From NCBI GenBank assembly GCA_963678705.1, contig OY783216.1, positions 4,464,001 to 4,528,000 on the forward strand: a stretch of 64,000 bases of DNA. Direction: 5' to 3'. Within the stretch, counting starts at the first letter, position 1, and each line of letters opens with the position of its first letter. A model generated the notes under the pieces. That model was given only the letters and a program-made list of their open reading frames with translations, made no database searches and was not told the DNA's origin. A program made the translations under genes and the position numbers. Positions 36,476 to 49,876 of this stretch are shown piece after piece. This stretch comes from Panorpa germanica. Taxonomy: Eukaryota; Arthropoda; Insecta; Mecoptera; Panorpidae.

Positions 36476-37531
36476 ACAATTACTATTTTTACTGCTAATT
36501 ACATATTTATAGTATGTCATTTATTTAATTTAAAATTATCTCACATTATATATTAAAGATTAATTTACACTAAAATATTAATGTGTTAAAAAGTGGTTAT
36601 ATAACAATACTTTACTGATTTTTTAATAGAATTTATTTTTTTTTTTTTTGCAGAAAATATAAATAAAATTGTCTATTATTATTATTGTTGTGTAAAGCAA
36701 AACTGATGTAATTTCCGTTTTGTTCTTTTTAAACTGCAGTATTTTAATATATACTCCTTGATGTTCACAAAACACCAATGTGATTGCAACTAAATATAAT
36801 CAGTTTTATTATTTCTATTATAGCGTTTATATCAAATTTTATTATTGTCCACCATGTCAATAAATCATATACAGATATAGTTGATCGAACATCTATTTTC
36901 TGAGAATAATATATGCAAGAATCGTTTCTTGGTTTTAACTTTTAAGTGCATTTATTTACATTTTGTTCAGAAATATGTTTTTTTACAGGATGTGCTAATT
37001 ATTAATTTTTTATTGCATGTGAGAAATTTGGAATATGTGTATCTACATATACATCATTTGCGATTAGTGTTATATGTTAACAATTTTGAAATTGTTTTTC
37101 AATCTTGGTCATGTTTTATCACAAATAATTCGGATTGAAAATATGGTAGATGAATTTGTGCACCCAAATATAGAACGTGCTTTTGTATTAGTTTAAGAAT
37201 TTTTCTGTATATGTAACTATTAGTGGGTTACTTAATGAACAGAACAACAATATGGGTTCTGCTGCAAAAGTATTTACATAAATTTTGATATGTAGTAGTT
37301 AAATAAAATGTTTGATTGAAAATTTGACACTGATTTTGATTTATTGCTAAACCAAATAAATAAATATTCCATATTCTAAAAAAATGCAAAAATTAATTAT
37401 TAGTTTTATTTATAAAACATATTGTTTTTAAAAGAGACTTCTTTATTTCAGTGAATCTGCTCAATCTTGTGGCTGTAGGAATTAAAGAAGTTTTCAAGTC
37501 TGCTAGTAGCAACAAAATTAAAATACAGTAA
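36476..37531 (+). other. Uba1 3' UTR and convergent spacer
   Basis: No gene. AATAAA signals at 36662-36667 and 37302-37307 could end short and long Uba1 transcripts. An 85-codon + strand frame (36881-37138) has no recognisable content. The Mettl16 transcript from the other strand ends here. Confidence 0.5.
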
Positions 37532-37537
37532 TTTATT
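37532..37537 (-). terminator. Mettl16 poly(A) signal overlapping the stop codon
   Basis: On the - strand the stop TAA (37538-37536) runs into AATAAA (37537-37532). If this signal is used, the 3' UTR would be only some tens of bases long. Confidence 0.4.
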
Positions 37538-39485
37538 AAGTTATTGTTTTATTCCAATTATTGATTACATATTGCATTATTTGGTGTACTGCATCTTTAC
37601 CACCTTCGCCTTCAAGAAAACCTAATTTTATTATAATATCACTTTCCATATCTGATCCTTCCAAAATTTCTTGATCATCGGAGTTATCATCTTCGTTATA
37701 TTCCTGTTCTAAACAAACAGCCATTTTTAAATAAGGTTCTAATTTAATTCTTTTATTTTGTGACATATTTTCCATTGACAATTTATCTTCTGTACTGTTT
37801 GGTGATAAATCTGACTTTACAATAGTCGCAACTTCATTTATATTTGTACATGGAGATGGTTCTGAAAATTCATCGGATAGGATTTGTTTCTTTTGTAATG
37901 CTCGCCGCTTTTCTTCACGGCGTAAACGTCTTTGGTGTGACCAAGTGTTTCTTTCGGCAGTAACTTCAAAAGTGATGCAATATTCTTCTTTGTTTAAAGT
38001 ATTGTAAATTAACTAGAAAACGCAATTATTAAATTTTCCGTAATGTTAAACACTTATGAATAAAATTAAAGAATTAATTGTTGAAAATAAAGAGATACTA
38101 ACTTTCAATTTATCAAAAAACATTTTGATTTTATTTGTAATATTTTCAATAGAGTAATCCTCAGATTCTTGTTTCGGAACCACAAAACTTAACGAGTGTG
38201 TAACTTTTTTCTTAACTTCAAAATAATCCGGCACTAAAATTAACATTAAATTAAAAAATGTATTTCAATAAAAATTTATTTTAATGAGTTACCTGTAGAT
38301 AATAAGATAGATTGAAACGACCAAGCTATTGCCCATCTCATAGTCCTGCCTTGGCAAAACCTAGTTTGGGTAATATTATTAATACCCAGTTTACTCAAAT
38401 AATTTTTTACAGGGGCTAAACTACTTTTACGCCCTAACATTGTCGAAAAGATTCTGTAATACAAATAATGATTATTTATTTTTTATAAAAAAATATCTAC
38501 ATTTGATTTGATTATTAAAAACCAACTTTATTTTATCTTTTAATTGAAGGCTCTCTTTAATCATTTGAGTTACAAATGCAACTTCTCCTCCTGATACAAC
38601 CAGTTCTTGATTTGATCCTGTACGCGCTGCTCTAGGAGGTGCTCTTTCTTCTTTTCTAGCATTTGTAGTATGGAGCAGCTCCTTTTCTGAGCTAAAGAAC
38701 GGTGGATTGCACATAGTGAAGTCGTACGTAATGTCGGATTCTAGCGGTAAATCAAGCAATAAAGATATCGAATTGCAATAATGAACTAAAATAGAAATTG
38801 TAACAAGTAAATAAGAAGATGAGTCAACAGTTATAATATAGTGCTGTTATCAATACTTCAGTACATCAATTTATTGAACAAACCTTTTATTAATTCATCA
38901 AAACCATTTCTTTCAACGTTCTTCATTGCAACTTCATAACTAAGTGGATCAGATTCACTAGCAATCATACACCAATCATTTATTTTACTAGCAAGTAATG
39001 GATAAATGCAAGTTGCTCCACATCCTATAAAAATAATTTAGTCAGTGTTTATATAAATGTAAAAGTGGGTTACTTATTTGATCATTCTACCAACCTATAT
39101 CAATCCCATATATTTTGTCACTTTTATCAATTACTTGAAGAATATCTTCCATCCATAAAATATAGTTTATCCGTAATGGTATAGCTGGTATAAGTCTTTC
39201 GGAAGGCATTTCAACTTCTAGCCCAAAATCTTTTTTTAGTAAGACTCGACTAAGAGCTTTTAAACTTGTTGGATTTTTAAAATCTATTTTTATTGCACCA
39301 CTAATATCCTGTAAATTTCTTTTTGTTATATATAAGAAGTATTATAATAGTAAATAATATAAAATAATGTTATAACTAACTAGTTTTGAAACTGCTAAAA
39401 ATTCTGGAAATTTAACAGCAAGTTCTGTAAAATCTGGGGGTTTACGATAAATGTTTCTGGGATGCATAAATTTATTTAATGCCAT
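37536..39485 (-). CDS. Mettl16: U6 snRNA m6A methyltransferase METTL16
   Basis: Transfers methyl from S-adenosylmethionine to adenosine N6 in U6 snRNA; in vertebrates it also acts on MAT2A mRNA hairpins. Exons in transcript order: 39485-39381, 39308-39095, 39024-38884, 38785-38527, 38453-38293, 38233-38103, 38012-37536; 495 residues (human 562). It opens MALNKFMHPRNIYRKPPDF, matching the family start. SAM-binding motif GIDIGCGATCIYPLL at about 103-117, the catalytic NPPF at 180-183 (CNPPFFSS), and FCQGRTMRWAIAWSF further on. The basic helix NTWSHQRRLRREEKRR follows, then an acidic low-complexity linker and a short end GGKDAVHQIMQYVINNWNK that resembles the tail of the vertebrate C-terminal region. 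The linker is much shorter than in vertebrates. All splice sites are GT-AG and in phase. The start is 639 bp from the Atg1 ATG, so the two may share a divergent promoter. Confidence 0.96.
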
Positions 39486-40123
39486 TTCAATAATAAATAA
39501 ATACAGAGTAATTTAATAATTTATTTTAAGTTCTATAACATAACCCTAAAATGTGCACGTTATACTGACGTTTCTCTTTGTTGTGTTATTCTACTTCTTC
39601 TTCTTTATATTTAATTCTATATATACATACGGCTAGATACAATTTAAGCTTGAAACAATATTTAAGACAAAATAAAATATAAGTTTAAATTAATAATTAT
39701 GTTAATTAACATATTGTTCTACGAAATAGCTTTTAAGAATTACTGATTTTCACTTTTATGTTATTTACTTTATGTCACTTTATGTTTATGTATAAACATA
39801 AAAAATATAAATCAAGACTATGGCAATACTATTTTAATTTTCAGGCAGCTCTGGGTTAACTTGACGTTTTTGTCATTTTATACGTAATTAACAGTGAATA
39901 ATCATTAAATTTGTTGTGGGGTCCAAATTAACAATGTTATAATTTTATAAATCTCTAGTGAAAAAAATAAATAATATTAAAAATTCAATTGCAAACATGT
40001 AGCCTATCCATTTATTTATTAAGATTTTACAAAAACTACGGTATTGATCTTTTGATAATATACAAGTGACTTAAAGAAGTTTCAAAACTTTATTGTGTTA
40101 TTGTTATGATAAAACATTGAACA
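39486..40123. promoter_or_regulatory. Divergent intergenic region Mettl16 / Atg1
   Basis: 638 bp between two start codons pointing away from each other. It must hold the 5' UTRs and promoters of both genes, unless there are distal exons. AT-rich; I recognise no specific binding site. Confidence 0.5.
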
Positions 40124-43100
40124 ATGGAAATTGTGGGTGATTATGAGTATAATACCAAAGACTTAATTGGACATGGAGCTTTTGCAGTGGTCTATAAGGG
40201 AAGACATAGAAAGGTCGGTGACCTAACCTTTAATTTCATTTTTAGGCCATAATACATACGAGATTATACATACATCATATATATACTTTTTACTATACGT
40301 CTTTAAACTATAGTAGTAAAGTTCTAATTTAGAAATTTGTTGTTGTTTATTTATTTACATACATAAGATTGTGCCAGAGAATCATCTGTCTAAGTGTTTA
40401 TCATAAAGGAAATAGTACGAAGGAGTTTTCTAAATTCATTTTATCTAGTATTTATCACAGATTAAATTTTTTCCAGTGTCAATTTTACTCCACCTGTAGT
40501 TTTTACGTTCTTTATTTGCTCTTCGTCCTAGCAGACGGTCCTCTTAATCATCTTCCCTAATAGTACAAATTTGCTAATCGTCTAATAAAAAAAAGTACCC
40601 TAAGTCACAGATATATTTTTACTACAATATTTTATTCAAATACTAATTAAATAATATGCATTTGGTATTTATTTTTTAGTTTCATATATTAAAGAATAAA
40701 AGTGCAATTTCTTTAACATATACATTGCGTAGTTATATTATACAATTAATTGCAATAATATTTAATGCCATTTAATCATATGTTACATCAGCCAATATTA
40801 TTTAATTATTATTTTTAGATAAACTTCGCAAATTGTATAAAAATAATAAACATAAACAAACATCGGTGATAAAATAGTTTATTTTTTCTATGTTCTTATG
40901 TTAATATTCTTCGCTAATTAGTAGATTTTTTTATTTTTAACTAAAGTAAATGACTTGAAAAAGACTTGTGGTTATAATTCTTTTATAATAAAACAAAAAT
41001 AGTAAGATTTAAACAAATTATAAAAATCAACAAACCGACTAAATCGCTGTAATGAAAATAAAAAGATTTAAAAGCTCATTGATTTTGATTTTTTTTAAAT
41101 TGGTTTCGGTAATGTATTTTTAGAATATATTAAGAATTTAAAATTTCTATCTTCTTTAGCGATTGCTTATCTGTTGCAACATTTACATTAGTAAGTTAAG
41201 AAAATGATGAAATTATTCTTTTCATATAAAAATATTACATAGACAGTATTTATATTAATATATTATTTATGATAATTTGTAAAACTTTTAGGTTTAGTTT
41301 ACTTCATGTATGGGTATATTTGTTCTAAGTGCAATACAATCTATTTCTGTTCAATAATGTTTATGTTATGAATGTTAACACAAAATAGGTATATATATAT
41401 AACACAGTTTATAAATATAATGTGCGAATATAACATACTTGCGTGGCTTTTGCAGAATATAAATAACTAAAATCAATGAGTAAGGTTAAGGATTTTTTCT
41501 TTAGCTTAAAATCCACAAAGATAGAATCTTGTTAATATATTCTATTATACATTTTTATATCCATTTTATTTAATCAAAGTACCTATTATATTGAAATAGA
41601 ACTATTGCGTATTAATCTTTTTATAATAGAAATATTATTTTCTAATTAGTTTGTAAATAAGTAATAACACAGTGAAAATATCGAACATTTCAAATAACAA
41701 TTAATACGAAAACAGGTTGGCTAATGACGAAGAGCTCTTATCAAACTATTGCTTTGTTTGAACGGTATATTTTCCATTAAAAAGCAATGTATTCAGATTT
41801 TTTCTTTGTTTTGGAAATTACCAAAGTATCGTCACTAAAACTACTGTAACTCGTAAACTAAGTGTCGAAATGTCATGAAATTTTGACACGTTTCGTTTGA
41901 AGGTTGGTACCATCTAAAAATCATATGGATTAGTCATTAGTGGCCTCATCTATATATCATCCTACGACCTTATTATTATATTCAAAATATTCTTTAGTTC
42001 CTAATCCAGAATTAAGTACATTAGAATAGAGACTTACTTTGTAGGAATGTTGTAAAAGTAGGGATGCTCCGTAATAGAGACAAACCAGACAGCATTACAT
42101 TAACATGAAAACAAATAATGCAAAATGGTCGTTTTAAATCTATAGAAAAACGCAATATTTCCGTGAAAAGTTGGTGATATTTTTATTATAATCTAAAGTA
42201 CAAACTCTGAGGTTAGTAATAAAATACAATATCTGCCAAATGTCACAAAAATATTGCGTTTTTCTGTTGATTTAAAATGATCGCTCTTGTTGAAAGAGAA
42301 ACTTGTTTCCTCAGCTTGTGAAATACAAAATACAATACAATATACTTGCCTCATTATAAAGCTACAATGCAAACTTTGTAACTGTATTAACAGTTATTTT
42401 TGAATATCATTATTTATACTTATTCAGTTTTATGTTTAATCTCTACATAACTACTGCCGTTTGTAATTACATTTTAGTTATTTATTTTTAATGATTCTTT
42501 AATCGCATCAAAAATATACAAACGCGATAATTATTAGTGACAGAAGGAGGGTGTATAAAAAATTATGAAAAAAGCATATGATCACGTCGTTTCAGAAGTT
42601 TTTAGGAATCATATTTTATAATTAAAATTCTTATCAATAGAATTAAAAAAATATATCTTGACATTTAAATTAATACGCAATACGAACCTGAATAATTAAC
42701 TAGCATATATTAAAATAATCTATGTACATTAATAAAGTTTTACAGGCAAGTGCGTCGCAATAGTTTCGCAAGACCTTGTAGCCCCACGTGCAGTGCAAAA
42801 CTTGGTGAACAGCAAGCTAAAGCAAAACAATAGTAGACGTTCAGTCTCGTGTTTCAAAATGGATTCAGTAGTTGATGAACTTGAAATTATTGTAATACAT
42901 ATCACATATAGGGTGATTATAAAACTGTTGCTTCAGTAGCGTTGCGTCAAAAAATAGAAATCTTTAAGGAGGTACAGGACGTACCGTCAATGCAAAAAGT
43001 TTATCTCTCGGTGATACGAAATGAAAAATTCGAAGTACATGTGGAACGAGCAAATATTGAGACTGTACCTTTGAAAATGAATTTTTCAATTCCCTAATAA

Positions 43101-46100
43101 ACTGCTTTTTGTTTGTTAAAATGATTTTTTTATGCATATAATAGTTTAATAAATTAAAAATTACCTATAATTAATATCAAATTTATATTAATTCAATTTA
43201 AATTCAAATTAAATATTTTGAAAAATTAATAAAAATTTTGACAACGCTGTAAATTTACGTGTGTTGACGCATGCGTGATTTGATTCTTTGACCAATAAAT
43301 TGTTATATTTTATATAACATTTATTCCGATTTTGAATTTACCGCTCAAATTGGCATTTGCAACGTTGTCGGCTTATAACCTACATTTACTGTTTCTTACT
43401 GGTATTATTTAAATATTTTTGTAAATAGGAACCTTTTTGATATTTTGTTTTTGCAATAGTTACAGAAAAGATTATTTTATATACACCTAGTTTTTGAAAG
43501 CCGTGTCACCATTTTTTTATAGTTAAAAGTTATATTATGTGGTGAAATTGAGTTAAAAATTATGATTTGTATGGAAAATGACTATTTTTAATCATGTATA
43601 AAAAGAAAACTATGAAACCTAGGTCTCTAAAATTTTGAGACAGCATGTATTTTAACTATTTCAAATTTCACAACGTTTTCATCATTTACGTTAACCTCCT
43701 GTACCTCCTTAATATATGTTTGGATACACTTTATATACATTCTGTATTGTTTATAGTTAGAATAACATTAGATAGATGTTTGTTTAAATTTAAATATTAG
43801 TCAAAAAGTGAATGTATTTTTGTGATCTTTCTTAATACTTGTATATTATATGTATATGTTTTTAACTACTACATATGGACGAAATAGCGTAAAAACGATG
43901 CGAATGTAAAGTGATTCTAACATAAATTCTGGCTTAAACATTGTTTATACTTATAAAAATAATAGGCAAGTTCGACAACGCACGTAAAAAATTAAATTTC
44001 AAGCTATAGCATTAAACGAGCACTTTTTGCTGTATAAGTTTTAATGCATAAGAGATAGAAAGTTGAAATTTTGTATTTGTATTTCGCTATTGATTGTAAA
44101 ATATTTCAAAATTTAGAAATTAAAAAATTAAAAATAGGACTAACATCTGGGTTGTTATCTCATGAAGTATTGTATTGTGAAGGTTGTGAAAAAGAAAAAA
44201 CAATCTCGATTACTTCTTTTGTGACGTATTAATGCATACCAAAAACATGCGGCAAAAGTGAAATTCAAATTTGATATATCTATAACTGCTTAACATTTTA
44301 ATAAAAAAATAAAAACGCCAATATACATATATTAACATTTATTTCAATCGAAAATTAACGTTCATAAGCTTATTGAATATCTAATTAATAAAAAAAATAA
44401 TATAATTATTTAATTTTCGAAATTTCAGTTATGCAAAGTCCCATTTAGGTCATTAATTGAATATAGAATACATGAATTAACCAATAGTAATTTGCATACC
44501 GTTTTTCAATGCAAATTTAATGCGTTTGCCTGGAATATATCGAGTAACTAGTTTCTGTTTACATGTTTATTCATAAGTTGAGATATTATAACGGGGATTC
44601 AAGATCATGCTTACCTATATATTATTATTATGTTTATATTTAAAAATAGATTTATACCTACTTTTATATTATGTTTTATCATAATTCCAATTCCAATTAA
44701 TAGTAATAGTGGGTGGTCATATTATTAACTGAAAAAGAATTTTATATTTTAAACCACAGGTAATGAAAAGAAACATGAAATTTTCATCTAATAAAATCAT
44801 AGGTTAAAAATAATTACTGGTTACGTGCAATTATTTTACTAATTCTTGTGTGGAATTCATTTTCTGTCCAGCCGATGTTATTTATTTTTCGTTTTATATC
44901 ACATTATGCATCGACGCAACAGTTGCTTTAGCTTTGACGTTTAATTCTGCATCTCTTTTACACTTCTCTTGTTCAACAGTGATGGGAAAGGTTGACAAAT
45001 GGTAGCGGGAGGAAGGTGAGGAAAGAATGACGTCAATTTTTGTAAGTTTTTATCTCTTTAATTTTTAAAGGGAAAAAATGACTTTCAATCGTTGATAACT
45101 TCTTTAATATTGCGAATTGAATAAAAATAATTGGATATTTGAGGTTTTGATAGGCATCTTTATTAATATACACTGCTGTTTATATATATATACGTAAAAT
45201 CGTTTATACTGTTTTACGTTTTTAAAGATATTTTATATCGCTTAAAAAGAACTTCTTAAATGCATTATCTGTATTTAGCGGTGACTTTTATATTACGTGA
45301 AAATCATGAGTAACTCTATAATCCTCTTAATGTTGACGTGCCTTATCATGCACACGCACTCAGCTGATATGATTAAACCGTCTGGTGAGGTGACATGACA
45401 AGATACCAATTAAATAACAGATCGCAGACGGTAATAAGGTAAAACTGGAACGTGGATCCAACTTTAAAAAGATAACCAAACATGTTTTCGAACTTTGTAA
45501 TGTTTTTCTACGCATCAAGGAATTTTCAATTAAATACTTATATCTCTATATAAACTGATTATATCAGACGATGCATGTTTACTAAAAAAAACATTATTTG
45601 TTTTTTATTTAACGTCTTATTTGCGGTACCAGTCGATGATCACCGATTTCTACTATGTTTGTAGTTTTTGTAGTTTTACTGTTATTTGATTAATTTGTAA
45701 TTAATTATATTTAGCATATAGTTAATAATATATTTTTTATATAGTTTGATCAGAGAAATAATAATGTAGTAGTATTTAAGTGGATGGATATATTTCTTAA
45801 TTATGAGGATGTTTATTAAAACATTATCTAATTTATTTTACAACTTTAAGAATATTTTAAAAGCGAATAAAATTGATTGTTTTCAAATCACCGTCATTTC
45901 TGAATTTATTTTTATTATGCTGCTCGATTTGTATTATATTTGTTCACAAGAAAATATTTAATTTCTTTATTTCTGGGGATACCTGAGCATGTTACTTTGG
46001 CAAACGTGCTCTACGGGACAGCTTATATCTCCTTCATGTCTTAATATTTTTTAATAATTTTTTATGCAATTATATTCACAAATGTATACAATATTTAACG

Positions 46101-48720
46101 ATAACAAAAGTAAAAAAACATACTTCAAGGTTGCGTCAAGAAATAAAACTCTTTTTAAGGTACTTTTTTCGAGCGGCCGGGTTAAATTAAATTGTCTTAT
46201 AAGTTTTGTATATTAATATGAAATGCTCCCCACGCTTTTATTGATATAACTCCATGATTTTTACTACATTTTTCTTAATTTCTACGTTTTAGATTAATGA
46301 ATACAATTATGAAAAGTACATTTTTATATTCATTATAACATATCCTTCGAACTACAAATTATTACATTTTATTTCAACTGCATCACAACGCATTGTTAGC
46401 CGCAAAAAGGAAATAGGTTAGAAATCGATTGTAAACTTTTGTTCACAGCGACAAAGAAACATAATAAGCAAGTTAAATGAAGTACAGAATGAGGCTTACT
46501 TTAAAGTTTCTAGGCTCACTTAAGGGGAAGTAATGTTTCAATTTTTTTTTTATTTATTTATATTATTGTACAACCTATTAAGTTTATTGTGTGAAAATTT
46601 GAAGTCGATTGGAGTAAAACTGTCGGAGATAGAGAGTTTTAAGTCTTGACCTCTGCTTTCGTGTTACTTTGAAACTTTTAAATGCGGTTTCTCACATATA
46701 GCTTTTTCAGAGTCGGTGCCCTCTCTAGCTCAAAATCTACTGGACCGATCCTTTTGAAATTTTGCACACTTTTTCTTTACATAAATGCCGAGGTAACGCT
46801 GTCGAGTTTTTTAAATTTTTTAATTTTAACACATTTTAAAATAACGAAGTCTCTGATTTTTTTCGTAAAAAATCGGTATTTTAAAGAAATCATTTTGGTT
46901 TTACGATTTCAGAAAATCCAGTGATGAGTTATGAGTGGCACCGCAATGTTACTTTTTTTTGTAACGTCTGCGGAGATTCGCTGCCTCATTTCTTGATATT
47001 CATTTATGAAAATTTTACAAAGTATTCTTCAAATGTCAATTTATCATGTAGTAATTATAGAAATAATTATATATTAACTTTGTCGTCAAAAAACATTATC
47101 GAAAATATGCTCTTTTATATCGTTTTAACCTTACCCCCTCTCCTGAAAATAACTAAATATGAATCTGATCCATTTCTATTCTGAACTTCCCATTATTAAC
47201 CTAATACGTGTTGTTTTGTTATTATGCAAAATGAATATGCTAAATTATTTTCGCAATTGAGTAGGTAGACTCGACGTCAGTGCGACCCTGAAAGTTCATT
47301 GTTGTTTTCGTCTAAGACATTTGCAATCTTCTAAGATGACTGTACAAATGAATATTGGAGATACTAATCTAAACCTAGTGAATTAATATAAATAAATGAA
47401 TATTTTGTTAAATAAATTTTGTATAATTTACCAGATTGGCAAATGTATATATAATTTGTCTGAAGTGGTATACACAGTTGGGTTATATACATATACATAT
47501 ATATTTATTTATTTTACTAAATATGTTGTATTTTTTGTGCTAATTTAAAGTCTGACAGATATTTAGAATTTACATTTGGCTGCTAGGTGGTAAAATAAAC
47601 ACTATATGTCTGAGACGCATTACTTGAAGGTGTCATTATCATAAAACGATAATTTTTCTTTTCTGGTGACCTAGGTTATACTTTTCGTGAATACATATTT
47701 AAAGTTTCACAAAATGTTACGTACAGTGATCTGCCATTAACCAAATTCACAAACTTTTTTTTTAATGTTAAACGTAATTGTTTGTTAACAATAGTGTTGC
47801 CAGATATAGTGCCTTGCAATAATAAACAAAATTAAAGTTATTCATAATCTCTACATCTGGCAACACTTGTGGTCGTTAAGAGTATCGTTTGCTTATCAAT
47901 AACGTTAGGGAAATTAGCTACTGATGTCAGTCCGATTAATTTAAAGGGTGTTTCAATATGAGCTGACTATTCTTACAGGTCTGCTTTGGATTTATTTGAA
48001 CTTCCCTTTAACAATTCCTTGATGCTACCTCCAGTTCACAACATCCAAAATATCCGAAAACGTCACTAATGACGTCATTAATTTCGCTCACGCCACGAGT
48101 TGGGTCATAGTGGTCGTTGTTGAGTATTTCGGTGCAATGTTTAAACATAACGCAAAACTTAAAGATATGATGACAGAAAAAATTACTTTATATGATTCGG
48201 AAAGAGATATTTTATTGGATTTTATTTTATTATATAATTATGTTAAATAAGCTTAATAAAAAATTAGTTTTAATTCATATTTGACTGCCATTTATACATT
48301 TTTCCTCATACCATAACCTAAGTTAATAAATAAACAATGTTCATTATCATTTAGAATATATTTAAATCTTTTATGAAAAATTATTTAGGAACGCACTCTA
48401 TATTTGCTAATAAATAATATTGTAGCAATATTATAAACGGTTTATTGTTTATAATGATTAAATCCTAATTATTCCTGACATTATAAATAATGTGTAATTC
48501 ATTCTTCAATATTAATATAACATATCCATTTATTTACTTTCAGAAACCCAACAGGACGGTGGCCATTAAAAGTATTTCGAAGAAAAACATCGTAAAGTCT
48601 CCAAATTTACTTTCAAAAGAGATAAATATCCTGCAGGAATTGACCAAACTAAAGCATGAAAATGTAGTTCTATTATTGGACTGCAAGCAGTCCAGTTTGA
48701 ATGTACACTTGGTGATGGAG
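40124..48720 (+). CDS. Atg1: Autophagy kinase Atg1/ULK, first two coding exons
   Basis: Ser/Thr kinase that starts autophagy, acting with Atg13 and Atg17/FIP200. Exon 1 (40124-40213) encodes [20 protein letters not shown] and runs through [10 protein letters not shown]: the family N-terminus with the glycine loop [11 protein letters not shown] at 16-26. Exon 2 (48544-48720) continues [15 protein letters not shown] with the ATP-binding Lys39, Glu56 of helix C and the block [18 protein letters not shown], ending at LVME before a GTGAGT donor, just before the hinge. Intron 1 is 8.3 kb and full of repeats. The exon 1 donor (GTCGGT) is weak. I find no exon for the hinge, HRDLKPQN or DFG parts up to position 64000. 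Either intron 2 is at least 15 kb and contains the - strand LRR gene, or the gene is broken. Confidence 0.9.
40214..41700. other. Atg1 intron 1, first part, nothing recognised
   Basis: Very AT-rich. A 63-codon + strand frame at 40369-40560 shows no domain. No RNA gene or shared repeat that I can place. Confidence 0.3.
41720..41965 (+). repeat. Family G dispersed repeat, copy 2
   Basis: It shares AGTATCGTCACTAAAACTAC and ATGTCATGAAATTTTGACAC with copy 1 and with the right arm of copy 3, plus an upstream block AAAAAGCAATGTATTCAGAT also found in copy 3. Boundaries approximate. Confidence 0.5.
42127..42282. repeat. Foldback with about 40-bp arms
   Basis: Left arm (42127-42166) contains GAAAAACGCAATATTTCCGT; the right arm (42241-42282) is its imperfect reverse complement around AAATATTGCGTTTTTCTG. 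Spacer about 75 bp. Atg1 intron 1. Either a small MITE or a structured intron element. Confidence 0.6.
42965..43711 (+). mobile_element. Family E MITE copy 2
   Basis: Starts TAAGGAGGTACAGGACGTAC and ends CTCCTGTACCTCCTTA. Closely matches the copies at 4289 (inverted) and 55571. No clear target-site duplication. Atg1 intron 1. Confidence 0.75.
43712..46523. other. Atg1 intron 1, middle part, old family A traces
   Basis: No gene. Two blocks resemble diverged family A: about 44255-44370 (AACGCCAATATACATATATT near its right end) and about 45045-45185 (TTGGATATTTGAGGTTTTGA). They are in opposite orientations and much more diverged than the other copies. Confidence 0.4.
46524..47145 (-). mobile_element. 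Family B MITE copy 4
   Basis: TTAA at 46520-46523, then the inverted body, ending AACCTTACCCCCTCTCC. An interior section is deleted. The + strand frame at 46921-47184 ([19 protein letters not shown]) is the repeat-borne frame also seen in copies 2 and 3. Atg1 intron 1. Confidence 0.75.
47793..47867. repeat. Short hairpin around GTTGCCAGAT
   Basis: AGTGTTGCCAGATATAG (47793-47809) and CTACATCTGGCAACACT (47851-47867) pair at 16 of 17 positions over a 41-nt spacer. Possibly a mini-MITE. Atg1 intron 1. Confidence 0.6.
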
Positions 48721-49876
48721 GTGAGTCATTTTGAATGTTCATTTTTTAAACAGAACGGACGGTACAATAGAATTGGAATGTGAATTGATTTGTATAATCT
48801 ACTGTCATTTTTTATGTAGATATGACCTATTGATAAATTATATTTTGTTTATTGTATTTTCTGTATCAGTTAACCTCGTTAATAATGTATTTTGAAATAC
48901 TTTGTATATGGATTGCTAATAATACTGCTTTTGTGTATAGATAATATAATACGTGACGTCTCAGATGACCTGATAAATATTGATTATACATAATGTTCTC
49001 ATTCACAAATTTTAAATAAACTAGATTACTACCCAAGTTTAATATCTAATTTATTTTATGACTATAAAGCTAACTTATAAAATGTCAAAAGAAAGATTTA
49101 TACACGTTTTTCATTTCGTGATTCACTCCATTTGACCATAAAACTTGTATGTAGTGACACAGTATGTGCGGTCGATCTGATAGAACTGTAGTCAAAATAT
49201 TTAAGGCGCCAATATTTAAACAAAAATACATAATTGCTTATGCTGAGATCACGCATGCGCGGGTTAGTGTATGAATGTCTAAAGTGGATGTATGTACACT
49301 CTGGGAAAATATTCGTAAAGAGTAAAGGGTAAATTTACTGATACACTGAACTGCAGATACTACTTTCTATAAAACTGTTAATAACTACTATGAATTCTTT
49401 TCATTAATCATCAACACTTTTAAAGTATGTATACGAACAAACATAATACCACATTTGAAATAATTTTTTCTTTCTGTTTTTTAGACGTTTTGTGTGCAGG
49501 GGTCTCAAATTCTCAATAGCTTAGGGTCACCATATGAGTTAAAAATAAATAAGACCACACACAAGGGTATTATATTCAAGAAATAATTTAATTTGGACTT
49601 CTTGAAATAAATAATTGTTAGAATTTTTATATTAAATAAATTTAACTTTGTCTAGCTTATTTACTCATGTTGAGTATGATACCAAAAATCAAAGTGCTAT
49701 TTTTTGAATTATGCTATGTTAATTTTTTTAAATTGTGTAATGTATTATTATTCTAATTAGAACTTATACTTAGCAGAGACCCGCTATATATAGACGTTTA
49801 GGCAATATAATGTAAGATTACATAACAAAAGTTATCTTTTGATATAAATTTATGTGCCTCTGAGATTAATAAAGCA
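48721..49876. other. Downstream of Atg1 exon 2, nothing recognised
   Basis: AT-rich. No continuation exon of the kinase, RNA gene or shared repeat found. Confidence 0.3.
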
